A stretch of DNA of 64,000 nucleotides from Plotosus lineatus (GCA_024760905.1 CM045731.1:18345001-18409000), one strand, 5' to 3'; positions 36,660-44,739 are shown, counted from the stretch's first letter. Numbers and translations are program-made. The notes: a model not told the origin generated them from the sequence alone.

Positions 36660-37942
36660 TCAGTTCATTTTCTGTAACCGCTTCATCCTAATTAGGGTCG
36701 CGGGGAGGCTGGTGCCCATCCCAGCCAACTCAGGGCGAGGGCAGAGTACACCCTGGACAGCTCGCCAGGCCATCACAGGGCGGAAACACGCCGACGGCTT
36801 TGCAGCCTACTCTTGTCGAAAGTCAGCAATGGTTCTTTTACATGCCTCACACCATAGACAGTGAGAGACATGGCTGGCCTTTGATAACCCAGTTAGCTGC
36901 ACTGGGGGGGGGGGGGGCAGTGACAACCTTGTGGAGAGTGGGACTCGAACCCCCAACCTTTGGATTAGCAATCCAGCACCTTATACCACTAGACCACCAC
37001 AGCCCCGCGCATGCATATATATATATATATATATATATATAGCTGTTATGCTATTTATTTAATATATATATATATATTTTTTTTTTTTTTAAATAAATCA
37101 ATAGCATAACATGGTGTGTTTGAACCCAGAGAAGATCAAGTGTACATATTAGCAGCACTATACTGATAGATGGTGGAAAGGTCAGAGATCAAGATAAGAA
37201 ATTAAAGAAGGCAAATAAAGAAGATGGTAATTTTACTAACACAGTAATCACCCATCACTACAGTATGCCCATTGCAGGGGTCACTGACACGTGCATCCAG
37301 GAGGAAATCATTTTTTTGTTTCCTCAGAAAGACATTGTGGCAGAATTGGATTTTATTTACAAGGGCTACCCCCTGTATCTGTATACCCTTTGTATGTAAT
37401 TGACATGCTGGGGAAGTAAACAGGCCTTTTTGATGCAAAACGGAACCACGTGTTCAGGGAGTGAAATGTGGGGAAATTGGTTTAAACGTGCAAAGGCTCG
37501 TCCAAAATATAGTTTGATCCCCATTCTCACCCACCTTCGTCACCACATTCTGCTGCAATCCGAGCTGGAGCTCGAACCTCTGTTCGGTGCATTTGCACCG
37601 CGCGCTGCTGGTCTCCGAGTGCGTGCTGTTTGCGAACAGACCCGGCGGTACGGGGCTCGCGCTCACGCCGCTCCCGTTCCTCGCGTGATCGCTCTGATGG
37701 ACGCACGTGCTCTCGGGTTGCGCGAGGAGAAAATAATCGGAGAACTGTCCGAAAGCGATGAGCAACGCAGGGAGCCATGTCAGAGCCACGAGACGCTTCT
37801 GGAACCGACCGAACCCCCCGAGGAACGGAAGCACCGCGGTGTCCACCTGACCGAGCAGCTTTGGGGTGTGAGGTTCCGGTGTTCGCGAGACACTGCCGTT
37901 TTCGGGCAGCTGATCCAATCCGTGCAAGTGAAGAGAGGCCAT
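11620..37942 (-). CDS. slc22a23: slc22a23, SLC22-family orphan transporter (10 exons, 599 aa)
   Basis: Ten coding segments with GT/AG borders join in one frame: 37942-37535, 34252-34149, 31030-30876, 27306-27138, 21478-21351, 21267-21165, 18303-18092, 17547-17515, 17407-17284 and 11983-11620. They total 1800 bases. The product is a 12-TM major-facilitator protein of the SLC22 group, expected in the plasma membrane; the substrate of SLC22A23 is not established. TM1 is about residues 51-65, followed by a long outer loop with sequons N89 and N105. TM2-6 are about 149-281, TM7-12 about 345-528, and the C-terminal tail is cytosolic. Marks include VHIAKFSLLVG, MPGLAALCRDWQ, FFPESLRWL, FGRRGG (401-406), EITPTVIR (472-479) and LASAGFGMLTAP. 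These match human SLC22A23 far better than SLC22A17. The MFS loop 2-3 reads GRIP where human has GRRP. The loop before TM8 is a few residues shorter. Confidence 0.95.
12090..12400. mobile_element. SINE-3-like fragment in slc22a23 intron 9
   Basis: Degenerate SINE-3 phrases ('gggaggaaaccaagtgg', 'cctgagttaaagtcagagg') precede the LINE copy. Confidence 0.5.
12419..15044 (-). mobile_element. RTE-type LINE, copy 1 (5'-truncated, 2.6 kb)
   Basis: The 3' end is at the low coordinate ('ctttcccttcaggggtcacc' on plus). Broken frames on the minus strand encode the last part of an endonuclease (GADFNGHVGAGNRG) and a reverse transcriptase with FRNKVL-like motifs, SALSPFLFAMVM, the catalytic MMFADDIVICSES and YLGSTIQSNG. 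A further C-terminal block includes GRRPRGRPKRRFMDVVKEDM. The 5' end is lost within the endonuclease. It is in intron 9 in the same sense as slc22a23. A 151-bp MITE interrupts it. Confidence 0.92.
12822..12972. mobile_element. 151-bp palindromic MITE inside LINE copy 1
   Basis: About 33-bp near-perfect terminal inverted repeats begin ctgccctcccaagccagacc at both ends, around an 85-bp centre. Flanking CACT at 12818-12821 and 12973-12976 is a 4-bp target duplication. The related LINE copy at 24180 lacks the insert. Confidence 0.85.
15045..15358. other. unassigned sequence, possible older repeat
   Basis: No coding match. It lies between the broken LINE 5' end and the Tc1 element. Confidence 0.35.
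15361..16957 (+). mobile_element. Tc1-like transposon with long inverted ends, inactive
   Basis: Flanked by TA at 15359-15360 and 16958-16959, with ends caacccctgg and ccagaggttg. The plus frame begins near 15721 with a Tc1 helix-turn-helix-like start (STETKDRIIKLLKEGRSSHN). Broken frames continue to a DDE domain with WTKVIFSDESRI and LIWGCMSG, then stop after FQDDNASF. The last roughly 470 bases repeat the first 440 bases in reverse, including the transposase start (MSTETKQRIIKLIKEG at 16374-16598, minus). Frameshifts and the missing C-terminus make it non-functional. Confidence 0.9.
17098..17226. repeat. (AT)n-rich microsatellites
   Basis: TA-rich runs at 17098-17130 and 17212-17226, shortly downstream (transcript sense) of exon 9 of slc22a23. 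Confidence 0.85.
17284..17407 (-). CDS. slc22a23: slc22a23 exon 9
   Basis: Encodes TM10 and the conserved EITPTVIR. Two AGs sit close together at the acceptor. Only the upstream one ('atatcag') keeps the frame and gives LRDTLNQRFSVAFSIIGMF, which aligns with human without a gap. Confidence 0.93.
17453..17479. repeat. (GT)n in the 107-bp intron 8
   Basis: A GT tract (CA in transcript sense) fills a quarter of this short intron. CA-rich tracts beside splice sites can act as hnRNP L sites (general knowledge). Confidence 0.85.
17515..17547 (-). CDS. slc22a23: slc22a23 exon 8, 33-bp microexon
   Basis: Encodes IGKYSLRHNA with split codons on both sides. The acceptor is 'ctttaacag' and the donor gtaaga. 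It matches the human segment LIGKYSQHPDS in place and length. Confidence 0.9.
17640..18091. other. SINE-3 head-like fragment, rest unassigned
   Basis: 'ggtcctgggtttgagtcctg' near 17683 is tRNA/SINE-3-like. The remainder of intron 7 shows nothing else. Confidence 0.4.
18092..18303 (-). CDS. slc22a23: slc22a23 exon 7
   Basis: Encodes LTGYGIHHCFARS, TM8, the FGRRGG loop and TM9 (TALASLLQLGLL). Its 3' splice site 'tttctctcag' is the edge of the giant pyrimidine tract. About five residues of the human outer loop are missing (VLEGSTSHLHY region). Confidence 0.93.
18306..20815. repeat. 2.5-kb polypurine (plus) / polypyrimidine (transcript) satellite tract
   Basis: Nearly all A and G with scattered C on plus, in GAGAGA, GAGCGAGC and AAGAAGG blocks. 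Ordered sub-arrays include five copies of a 21-bp unit (gcgagattgagaagcgagtga) at 19091-19195, about six copies of a 23-bp unit with 'gagcaagaaggagagcag' at 19292-19450, and repeated 'gagagcaagaagggagag' at 20645-20815. It fills most of slc22a23 intron 6. Because T is nearly absent on plus, frames stay open for up to 741 codons on either strand; these are composition artefacts. Confidence 0.95.
21165..21267 (-). CDS. slc22a23: slc22a23 exon 6
   Basis: Encodes the cytosolic loop and the start of TM7: LERELQQKP, RSTRNLWK and STVVLCVNS. This matches human ELEKELSRRP and GTRNLWK. The donor is gtaagt. Confidence 0.93.
21351..21478 (-). CDS. slc22a23: slc22a23 exon 5
   Basis: Encodes FFPESLRWLLATQHYHRAK and a loop ending DPKGILS. 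FPESLRWL is a family hallmark after TM6. Intron 5 is only 83 bp. Confidence 0.93.
21640..21980 (+). mobile_element. SINE-3 copy in intron 4
   Basis: Head 'gtagcatagcggttagcac', B-box-like 'gggttcaaatccc', 'tttcctcggggtattctgg', then a (GT)n and 'gatgggttgttaagggtgt'. Confidence 0.75.
22444..23329. mobile_element. MITE family D (886 bp), nested in C
   Basis: Ends 'cagtggtaccatgacttacg' and 'ttaagtcaaggtaccaccg' are imperfect inverted repeats with TA on both sides. There is no intact transposase. Confidence 0.8.
23787..26710 (-). mobile_element. RTE-type LINE, copy 2 (2.9 kb, nearly complete)
   Basis: Flanked by an 8-bp target duplication CAAGGCAT (23779-23786 and 26711-26718). From the minus-strand 5' end, an open endonuclease frame of 287 aa (26713-25850) has LRIGTLNVGTM, the catalytic CVQETRW and VVSAYAPQ. 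Broken reverse transcriptase frames follow, with SALSPFLFAMVTNRL, MMFADDIVICSES and a C-terminal LGVTRMDRIRNDYIRG block. The 3' tail reads 'ctgtggcgacccttgaag'. It is in slc22a23 intron 4, sense orientation. Frameshifts in the RT suggest it is dead. Confidence 0.93.
27138..27306 (-). CDS. slc22a23: slc22a23 exon 4
   Basis: Encodes TM5-TM6: IELCLPGWRFSMTMVASL, then LLMPGLAALCRDWQ, ending LMLPYVW. The acceptor is 'ctctcttag' and the donor gtaagc. Confidence 0.95.
27540..27978 (-). mobile_element. MITE family B, copy 3
   Basis: Left end 'cagggatccctcactttccg', TA-flanked. The right end is decayed (aaggcagccctg). A poly(G)/T-rich block sits where the other copies have CAAAA-rich sequence. Confidence 0.8.
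28200..29055. mobile_element. putative MITE E with RTE tail scrap
   Basis: Imperfect inverted ends: 'attcgacgtgataagcgc' on the left, against the reverse of 'cgcttattacgtcaaata' on the right. A piece of RTE 3' tail ('ttttcctttcggctgttcc') lies near 28466-28495. The exact ends are uncertain. Confidence 0.45.
29372..30122 (-). mobile_element. MITE family A, copy 3, complete (751 bp)
   Basis: Reverse of 6421-7170 and almost the same length. TA flanks are at 29370-29371 and 30123-30124. It contains (CA)n at 29656-29702 and (CT)n at 29703-29726, at the same internal position. Confidence 0.9.
30125..30875. repeat. AT-rich low-complexity intron sequence, (AAAT)n
   Basis: About 30478-30690 is a long aaataaaat/aattaaat run. 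(AAAT)n lies at 30748-30771. No exon was seen. Confidence 0.7.
30876..31030 (-). CDS. slc22a23: slc22a23 exon 3
   Basis: Encodes IGRIPVLL, TM3, MFSTLRFFQGFCLAAI and LYVL. The second Arg of the MFS GRR motif is Ile here. Donor gtaagt, acceptor 'cctctcag'. Confidence 0.95.
31031..31614. other. slc22a23 intron 2, unassigned stretch
   Basis: No gene or repeat family recognised between exon 3 and the SINE-3 at 31615. Confidence 0.4.
31615..31860 (+). mobile_element. SINE-3 copy
   Basis: Head 'ggcggcacagtagcgtagcg', core 'tttgcatattctccctgtgc', ending 'gaagaattaagcggtcctg'. Confidence 0.75.
31965..32105 (-). mobile_element. RTE LINE 3' fragment
   Basis: Plus reads 'tttcctttcggctgttccc' then 'atcatctgcctgcatctcac' and 'ttcaccacatccataaatct', the last 140 bases of the LINE. 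Sense to slc22a23. Confidence 0.85.
32278..32598 (+). mobile_element. SINE-1 copy, diverged
   Basis: 'gtggtgtcctggtggcaagg' head, 'ttatcgaaggctggccatg' core, 'aactaggattaagcggttc' tail. Confidence 0.7.
32600..33245. other. no feature seen
   Basis: Unique-looking intron 2 sequence with no exon or recognised repeat. Confidence 0.4.
33246..33560 (+). mobile_element. SINE-3 copy
   Basis: 'ggcggcacggtgacagaatg' head, 'tttcctccacagtcc'-type core, 'gattaatcagttcagaaaa' tail. A second tail fragment lies at about 33835-33915. Confidence 0.75.
33561..34148. other. no gene seen; SINE-3 tail scrap
   Basis: Apart from the scrap near 33835-33915 this intron stretch shows nothing. Confidence 0.4.
34149..34252 (-). 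CDS. slc22a23: slc22a23 exon 2
   Basis: Encodes WQLVCDEEWKVHIAKFSLLV and TM2, ending GALADW with a split Trp codon. The acceptor is 'gtttccacag'. This block is close to human (WDLVCDNAWKVHIAKFSLLV). Confidence 0.96.
34555..34760 (+). mobile_element. SINE-2 copy, 5'-truncated
   Basis: Body from 'gcaaggtcttaaccacaaat' to 'ggtgtaaaaagcccaaagg'. No tRNA-like head. Confidence 0.8.
34761..35374. other. no feature seen in intron 1 stretch
   Basis: No ORF, repeat family or motif that I can support. Confidence 0.4.
35375..35665 (+). mobile_element. SINE-3 copy
   Basis: 'agcatgtccacctcagagc' head, 'aaattgcccctaggtgtgag' core, 'ggtaggattaagcagtttgg' tail with a short GAAT run. Confidence 0.7.
35666..36304. 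other. no gene; poly(A) run
   Basis: (A)n at about 36059-36080. Nothing else recognised. Confidence 0.4.
36305..36610 (-). mobile_element. SINE-2 copy, reverse
   Basis: Runs from 'gtctgttgggttttttaccc' to the tRNA-like head 'ctaaccactacaccaccgg'. (AT)n at 36612-36657 follows the head. Confidence 0.85.
36612..36657. repeat. (AT)n microsatellite
   Basis: About 23 AT units between two oppositely typed SINEs. Confidence 0.95.
36660..37006 (-). mobile_element. SINE-1, complete reverse copy
   Basis: From tail 'cagttcattttctgtaaccg' to head 'ctagaccaccacagcccc', with a poly(G) expansion near 36905. (AT)n at about 37014-37040 follows. Confidence 0.88.
37535..37942 (-). CDS. slc22a23: slc22a23 exon 1 with start codon
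   Basis: 136 codons, MASLHLHGLD to QNVVTK, then donor gtgggt. Contains VLPFLGGFGRFQKRLVALTW and FSDYFLLAQPEST. The ATG at 37942 has an A/G-rich context and G at +4. An in-frame ATG at 38116 would add a poly-Phe stretch from a poly(A) run and is not favoured. Cys80, 116 and 118 lie in the outer loop. Confidence 0.93.
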
Positions 37943-37999
37943 GCTCTGTTGGTGTCGGTTTGCGGACGCTCTTTGTGTGAGATCCGGTGGATTACACCG

Positions 38000-38780
38000 A
38001 CACCCAGTTACGGACCAGATCCTAAAAACCAACGAAATCCAGTGCAGGCTATAATTAAAAAAAAAAAAAAAAAAATCAGTTCGGAAATGTTCCAGTGGCG
38101 ATGGCCGTGATGTCATCCGCGTGAATCGAGAATTTCAGGTGACCGACATGCCTTCTGTCGCCTTTGTGGATCCTCCGGGTGCTCATACCGTCGCGAGGAT
38201 GGGTACCATGGACGCCGAACCCTTCCACAAGAACAGCATGTTTTGATAATCCTTTGGTTCTGGAGGTCCACAGGTAACATACCTGTTTATGCGCAGATCC
38301 CGGGCAGGCGTGGCCCCGCCACCCATCCCTGATCCCAAAACATCCTTATAATAAAAACTATTATTGTTATAATAATGATGACATCATGCGGCGGTGTCCA
38401 GCGCGCGCGTTTCTGGATCTCTGTTTTCAGCTTCACATGGCAGCCACTGTGTTCCGCTTGATCTTTAGATGAGTTCGCATGGTACCAGGATACGCGACCA
38501 TTTTTTTTTTTTTTTTTTTTTTTTTTACCCGGCGATGAATTCTTCACACACACTGGTCGGTCAGCGCGCGCGCACGCTCGCAGCATCCAAATGAAACGCC
38601 TTTCTCCACGCTGTCGCTGCGCCCTCTGATTGGCTCAGACATTCCTAGCGATCTACCCGCGGCGTGTGATTGGATCGACCAGCAACAAAGACCCTTTGTG
38701 CACCCGTTCCCCCGCGTTCCCATTGTAAACACGGCGCTGCACCACCAGAAGAACTTCCATAGGCTGCAAAAGCTCCTCGA
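38000..38780 (-). promoter_or_regulatory. slc22a23: putative slc22a23 5' UTR / promoter region
   Basis: CpG-rich patches (gcgcgcgcg near 38400 and 38570) and two minus-strand CCAAT boxes (plus 'gattggctc' near 38629 and 'gattggatcg' near 38668) lie upstream of the start codon. Poly(A) at about 38048-38073 and poly(T) at 38503-38526 interrupt it. The start of transcription is not resolved. Confidence 0.4.
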
Positions 38781-38972
38781 ACATGTCCAGGCTGCACTGT
38801 AATGTCCAGATCATCTGTTAGAAAGCAATAAAAATAAAGATAATCAGCTTTAGCATGTCAGTCCCACGTAGAATTCAGTGGCCCACACTTCTACTGTAAT
38901 AGGGATGGAGGAGTAGATTTTATTCTGTTAAGGGTCATGGACTGTGAGGTTTGAATTAAAGGTACAGTACTG

Positions 38973-38977
<5 letters not shown>

Positions 38978-39008
<31 letters not shown>
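38978..39008. repeat. (TG)n microsatellite
   Basis: About 15 TG units. Confidence 0.95.
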
Positions 39009-39011
<3 letters not shown>

Positions 39012-39044
39012 TATTTGTACACATAGACCACAAAGTATTGCCAT

Positions 39045-39363
39045 CTACTCATTTTCCAAACCCTTAGCCCTACTAGAGTTGAAAGGAGGCCAGTGCCTAT
39101 CTCAGCCAACACAGGATGAAGGCAGGGCGCACCCTAAACCACTAAACAGTAAATCATTGTGCCAACAAACTCACACACACACAATACAATTTACACTCAC
39201 ACTTCCACCCCAGGGACAATTTAGACCAGGTAGTTAACCTAATGGGGGCGCGTCCGCCTCACAGCAAGAAGGCCTGGGTTTGTTTCTGTGTGGAGTTTGC
39301 ATGTTCTCCCCGTGCTTGCATGGGTTTCCTCCAGGTGCTCCGGTTTCCTCCCACAATCCAAAG
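39045..39363. mobile_element. two SINE-3 fragments, opposite orientation
   Basis: A reverse fragment ends near 39243. A forward copy begins 'gcgcgtccgcctcacagcaa' and is cut at 39363 by the RTE derivative, resuming at 39904. Confidence 0.65.
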
Positions 39364-39383
39364 ACATGCACAGTAGGTTAATT

Positions 39384-39883
39384 CTTCTTCTTCTTCTTCT
39401 TTTCCTTTCGGCTGCTCCCTTCATGGGTCGCCACAGCAAATCATCTGCCTCCATCTCACCCTGTCCTCTGCATCTTCTTTTTTGACTCCAACGACCTTCA
39501 TGTCTTCCTTCACCACATCCATAGTTCCAACATTCAAATGTCCCTACTCTCAGTCCTCGACTCATGCCTTTCCTCTTCTCGTCTACCTACGGACACGCCT
39601 CCCGCCTCTCCTTCTTCGACGTCTTCGACCAACAGTAGTCCAATTTCCATCAGCACCCTGTTGATTGACAGCACTGATGGCGGTCATTGTTAACCCGGGC
39701 CTCGACCGATCCGGTATGGGAGTAATACTTCTGATTTGCATCATAAAAGTTTGGCATTGGTTTTACGTCGGATGCCCTTCCTGACACAACCCTCTGCATT
39801 TCTCCAGGCTTGGGACCGGCATAAGGGGGAGAGACACTGGTTAGTGCCCCCCCCCATCCCCCCGCCTCATGGCTGCATTGTGC
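39384..39883 (-). mobile_element. internally deleted RTE LINE (500 bp) with 20-bp TSD
   Basis: Has the RTE 3' end (TTC-rich, 'ttttcctttcggctgctcc') and the 5' region ('ccaacagtagtccaatttcc', 'acgtcggatgcccttcctg'), joined at about 39522 near 'catagttccaac'. The RT and most of the endonuclease are missing. acatgcacagtaggttaatt is repeated exactly at 39364-39383 and 39884-39903. Confidence 0.88.
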
Positions 39884-40052
39884 ACATGCACAGTAGGTTA
39901 ATTGGCCGCTCTAAATTGCCCATAGGTTCGCATTAGTTAACGACCTGGAGAGGAATGAATGGGCACCGCCAGGCCAAATCAGCCCAAGTCTCGCCATGAA
40001 GGTGCCCCAACGACATCCCCGGATGTTAAGGGATAAGTAAAGAAGAAGTTAA

Positions 40053-40403
40053 CTTGGGCAGTGGTGGTCTAGTGGTATAGGGCACTGGATCGCTGATCCA
40101 AAGGTTGGGGGTTCGATTCCCACTCTCCACAAGGTTGTCACTGTCCTCCCCAGTGCAGCTAACTGGGTTATCAAAGGCCGGCCATGTCTCTCACTGTCTA
40201 TGGTGTGAGGCATGTAAAAGAACCATTGCTGACTTTCGACAAGAGTAGGCTGCAAAGCTGTCGGCGTGTTTCCGCCCTGCGATGGCCTGGCGAGCTGTCC
40301 AGGGTGTACTCTGCCCTCGCCCGAAGTTGGCTGGGATGGGCGCCAGCCTCCCCGCGACCCTAATTAGGATTAAGCGGTTACAGAAAATGAACTGATGAAC
40401 AAG
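40053..40403 (+). mobile_element. SINE-1, complete copy
   Basis: Close to the copy at 9640, with a tRNA-like head and tail 'ggttacagaaaatgaactga'. Likely target duplication aagttaactt / aagttagctt on its sides. Confidence 0.9.
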
Positions 40404-40857
40404 TTAGCTTAATGTGCATGTCTTTGGAATGACAGAAGAAACTCGAGGACCCAGAGGAAACACAGGAGAACATGGCAGGGACTCAAACCATAGAGCTTGT
40501 TGTGATGAGGCAAACAAATATTCAGTGTAAATGCACAGTGTAAACAAAATATTAGTGTCATGGAAAATATCCTAAACACGGGCCACAGGGATCCAGACAC
40601 TATAACAGTCTGGAATGAAAAGTTTGATTTGTTATTTTAAATGATGCGGAGGGTTGATTTATTCTCCAGTGTTCAGCTAAGATCTTAATGGAACTGAAGG
40701 CTTTCTGGACAAACAAAAATCATAATTAAAAATAATAATAATAATAATTAAAATAATAATAATAATAATAATAATTATTATTATTATTATTGTTAGATTT
40801 TGGGGTAAATTCAGCTGGCCTGAATCATGTGATCACTCTCCTGTTTCTATCTCCTGA
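40404..40857. other. no gene; (TAA)n microsatellite
   Basis: (TAA)n and (ATT)n at about 40725-40793. Otherwise a SINE-3 scrap at the start and unassigned sequence. Confidence 0.5.
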
Positions 40858-41085
40858 ATTCATTCATTTTCTGGACCACTTAATCCTAGTTAGGGTCACG
40901 GGGAGACTGGTGCCCATCCCAGCCGACTCTGGAAGTCAGAAATGGTTCTTTTACATGAACCTCACACCGTAGACAGTGAGAGACATGGCGGTCTTTGATA
41001 ACCCAGTTAGCTGCACTGGGGGGACAGTGGCAACCCTGTGGAGAGTGGGGCTTGAACCTGCAACCTTAGGATCAGTGATCCAACA
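40858..41085 (-). mobile_element. SINE-1 reverse copy with internal deletion
   Basis: Tail and head are present but the part between 'cgactctgg' and 'aagtcagaaatggttctt' is missing. Confidence 0.75.
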
Positions 41086-41685
41086 TCTTTTTCCTGAATT
41101 ATATGTAGTTATTAAAATAGAAAATTTACCCCATATTAAAATAACAGTAGCTACATTTTAATAATAATTACAAAACTAATAATTATAATAAGTTGATGCT
41201 CTGAAAGCAAATATAAAATAACATGTACAGGACAATGACTCTTAAACAGCGATGGAACGGATTACAATGTACAGCCACCAGATGGCGCGCTCCTAAAAGG
41301 AATCTTCAATTCCGTTTTTATTTGTTGTAATAATAATTAATTCATACATTTTCTAAGACACTAAATCTTAATTAGGATCGGGTGGAGGCTGGCGCCCTTC
41401 TCAACCGACTCTGGGCGAGGGGCGAGGTACACCCTGAACAGCTTACCAGGTAATTGTACACTCGCACCTTGGGATGATTTGGAACAGCCAGTTAGCTGGC
41501 AGTTAGCAGTAAGTCCCACGTGCATATGGTAAAGTTACCTGAATAAATTAACACACACCCTACTCCCAATCACTGACTATGAGTAAGAGTTGGGGTACAC
41601 CCTGAACAGGTTGCCAGGCTACTGCAGGGCTAAAGGAAATTTGAACAACCATTTAAACTCACACCTATGAGCAGTTGATCTAATG
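41086..41685. other. degenerate SINE-3 scraps
   Basis: About 41335-41480 and 41560-41690 contain reverse SINE-3 tail phrases ('aggctggcgcccttctc', 'ggttgccaggctactgc'). Confidence 0.45.
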
Positions 41686-42520
41686 CAGGGGTGGCCAACC
41701 AGAGACCAAGAGCCACATCATACACATGGGCACACATGAACATCACACACACACACACACACACACACAAATACATACACCTACCTCTGCTCAGCCAGAT
41801 TTATTGTAAACGCACACACCAACATGATAAAATACATCTTTGAAGGTCAGAGTGCAACTGTGATTCAATAGCCGTATTAATGTCGAATATTCTGTGTTCA
41901 ACAGTGTGGTGGGACAGTTGGACGTCCAATACCACGTATTTAAGTTTGTTGTTTTCATGAGAAAAGTTTTCAACAACGCCACTGAGGGATTTTATAACGA
42001 ACACTCCTTCAGTGTATTTCATTTGGGCCAGTGTAATGTTCCAAGCCAATTGATACGATGCAAGCGTTACGGTCTCTGAGCACTTCGTAAATGTTTGGAA
42101 AAACAGTATCTGCATTTCTGCCTGACTTTTCAAAGTGTAAAACGTGTGCTTGTGAAGTTCAGTACCTTTTGGAAATTCCTGGTGAAAGTTAGCATGCAGT
42201 CGGCTGAAGTGGTGCTGAAGACTCTGTTAAAAATGTCCTTTGTTCATCTTCATATTTTCATTTTGCTGTGTATTTTTTTTTTTTTTTTTTGCCATTTTAG
42301 GAGCAAATTTGACACAAATTGTTGACTGAAATGATCTCGCCCGTACTGGGAAGCTTTGCAGTATTTTCATATCACGCACATAAGCATTTGACAATACAGT
42401 AATACCATATTGAACTCAAGCAAAGCAAACACACACATTAAAAAAAACACAAACTTTGATACGAACATAAGAGCCGCATGAAATTAGGTAAAGAACCACA
42501 TGCGGGTTGGCCATGCATGG
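41686..42520 (-). mobile_element. hAT-like element with transposase fragment
   Basis: Ends caggggtggccaacc and the reverse of ggttggccatgcatgg are imperfect inverted repeats of hAT type. The minus frame at 42133-41801 (110 aa) contains FFQTFTKCSETVTLASYQLA and NTAIESQLHSDLQ, which I recognise as the middle of ZBED/GTF2IRD2-like hAT transposases. No clear 8-bp duplication remains. (CA)n at 41747-41770. Confidence 0.7.
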
Positions 42521-42816
42521 CCTTTGCACTGTTGGAAGAAACCTTGGCTGGGATTCAAACCGCATACCTTCTGACCGTGACGTGATAGGGCAAACTACTA
42601 CGGTACCATCTCAAGCAGAAAACACTACTCTCTGTCATGTTTGAAATCATTCACTCAAAATGGAGTTAATGAATCCAATGAGGGTTCAGGTTCAAGTCCT
42701 GGGCTCATGAGAGAGTTTTTGGGTGGAGTTCGTTTCCCCCCTTCTTGCATCTGGGTTCTCTGGTTTCCTCCAAATGTCCAAAAATATCCACTGTTCTAAA
42801 TTGCACCTTGGTGTGA

Positions 42817-42849
<33 letters not shown>

Positions 42850-43300
42850 GGCCCTTTGATAGTCTGGTGTACTATTCAGGGTGTACAATGCCTTCACCCA
42901 GTGTTGGTTGAGATAGCCAACAGCATCACTATAATCCTAGTAGGATGAAGTGGGTTGTGGTTCATGGGTGGTATTATGGTTCAGTGGTTAGCACCTCTGC
43001 CTCGCAGCAAGGAGGTCCTCGGTTCGATTTCCAGGCTCATGCATTTTTGTGTGGAGTTTGCATGTGGGTTTGTGCTTGTGTGGGTTTCCTCTGCATACTC
43101 AGGTTTCCTCCCACAGTCTAAAAATATGCACAGTAGGTTACTTGGCTGTGTTAAATCTCCCCTAGGTCTGAGTGTGAATGGTTGTCTGCGTGTTGGACCT
43201 GTGATAGCCTGCTGAGCTATTCAGGGTGTACCCCAGCTGAGATGGGCACCAGCCTGCCCGTGACCATAATTTAGCAATTTAGGAAATGAATGAATCTGCA
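42521..43300 (+). mobile_element. SINE-3 copies in tandem
   Basis: Two forward copies at about 42690-42950 and 42955-43285, the second with head 'gttcagtggttagcacctc' and 'tttgcatgtgggtttgtgc'. The first carries a (GT)n at 42820-42848. Confidence 0.7.
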
Positions 43301-43302
43301 CA

Positions 43303-43304
<2 letters not shown>

Positions 43305-43343
<39 letters not shown>

Positions 43344-43355
43344 CGCACGCATTCA

Positions 43356-43403
<48 letters not shown>
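43305..43403. repeat. two (GT)n tracts
   Basis: Separated by 'acgcgcacgcattcacac', a Z-DNA-prone alternating stretch. Confidence 0.95.
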
Positions 43404-43404
<1 letters not shown>

Positions 43405-44350
43405 AGTAGTTTGGCAGTCAAATATTCAACCAAATAATGCTGCTTGCTGAACATGTCGGTTGCTGCAAAGCTACCAGATCATGAATTAGTTAAGAAGTGA
43501 ATTTCACCTTTGTGCAAATTTTTTTTCCACACCCAAAAAATTGAATAAACAGGTTTTTCCTGAACAAGCAATTAAAAAAATGATTCGTACTGTCTGTTAC
43601 CGCCCCAAGGCTCCCCCTCCTGTTTTCCCTTCCAGATCTCAAAGCAGCGTGACATTCCGTTTTAGTAACAGGGGTGTTCATCCTGAGCAACACTGGTCAC
43701 CTGTTATGGTGCCTGACACGGAATGAAGTCACGAACCCAGCAGAGAGCGTGAGTTCACTGGCAGGAGACTCACTGTGGTGGTGCAATGATGAGCTCAGGT
43801 ATTTCACAAGCAACTATGAGCATGAAGTTAGACCTCATCCATTTCTAATGTGTTTGTCAACCTTACATTAGATATTCCCATTAATCAAAACAAGGGTGTG
43901 TTCCAGAAATGTTCAAGCACTTAGGCATTACATTTACAACATTTGGCAGATGTTCTGATCCAGAGCGACTTACAATTATAATTTTGTGCAACTTGAGCAA
44001 TTAAGGGTTAAGGGCCTTGCTCAAGGGCCCAACAGTGGTGATAGTGGGGATTGAACTGGGGAATTAGTAACCCATTGTATTGCCCACTAAGCCACCATTG
44101 ACCTGCATTGATCAGAAGCACGATCCTTGGTCGGAAATAGAGCCATGTTGTTCTTTGTCTTTCTTGGGAAAGGGAACTCAGGTAATGTCTGAGAGTGGAC
44201 ATCAGTCCTGAGGGAGGGTCGGTTTTCAGTAACACGATCATTTCAGACTCACCACAAAACTACACTATGATCTTTCACTCCTCCACTAAAGGAGTATCGA
44301 TGTCAAATAATCTCAAGCTATGGATCACTACAACTGCTGATGACAAAGGT
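43404..44350. other. no gene; common fish repeat fragment
   Basis: About 43920-44100 has 'cagagcgacttacaat' and 'gggccttgctcaagggccc', a phrase widespread in fish repeats; the class is uncertain. Other parts are unassigned. Confidence 0.45.
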
Positions 44351-44398
<48 letters not shown>

Positions 44399-44522
44399 GC
44401 ATGCATATATAGATTCTTCTATAATCACCTGAAGAGAGAGGATGGTTTCACCACCCCTCGAAACAGATCTGTAGTGATAAATGGAGTTTCAATAGAAAGT
44501 CTTTGTCCTGTCCTTTTATTTT

Positions 44523-44615
<93 letters not shown>
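44351..44615. repeat. (CA)n, (TA)n and (CA)n microsatellites
   Basis: (CA)n at 44353-44393, then (TA)n at 44527-44568 directly followed by (CA)n to about 44615. Confidence 0.95.
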
Positions 44616-44617
<2 letters not shown>

Positions 44618-44739
44618 TCCAGCCACACACACAAAAAAGTTGTACACATTAATACATTGTTGTCCGACCTTTATCCTCACTTACATCATGTGATCATCGC
44701 AGCATTATTTCAACAAACTTAAACAACATAATTTTTAAA

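Noticed and set aside
37943..38116. Longer slc22a23 start at 38116
   Set aside because: It would add a poly-Phe run encoded by a poly(A) stretch of variable length; the ATG at 37942 matches the family start better.
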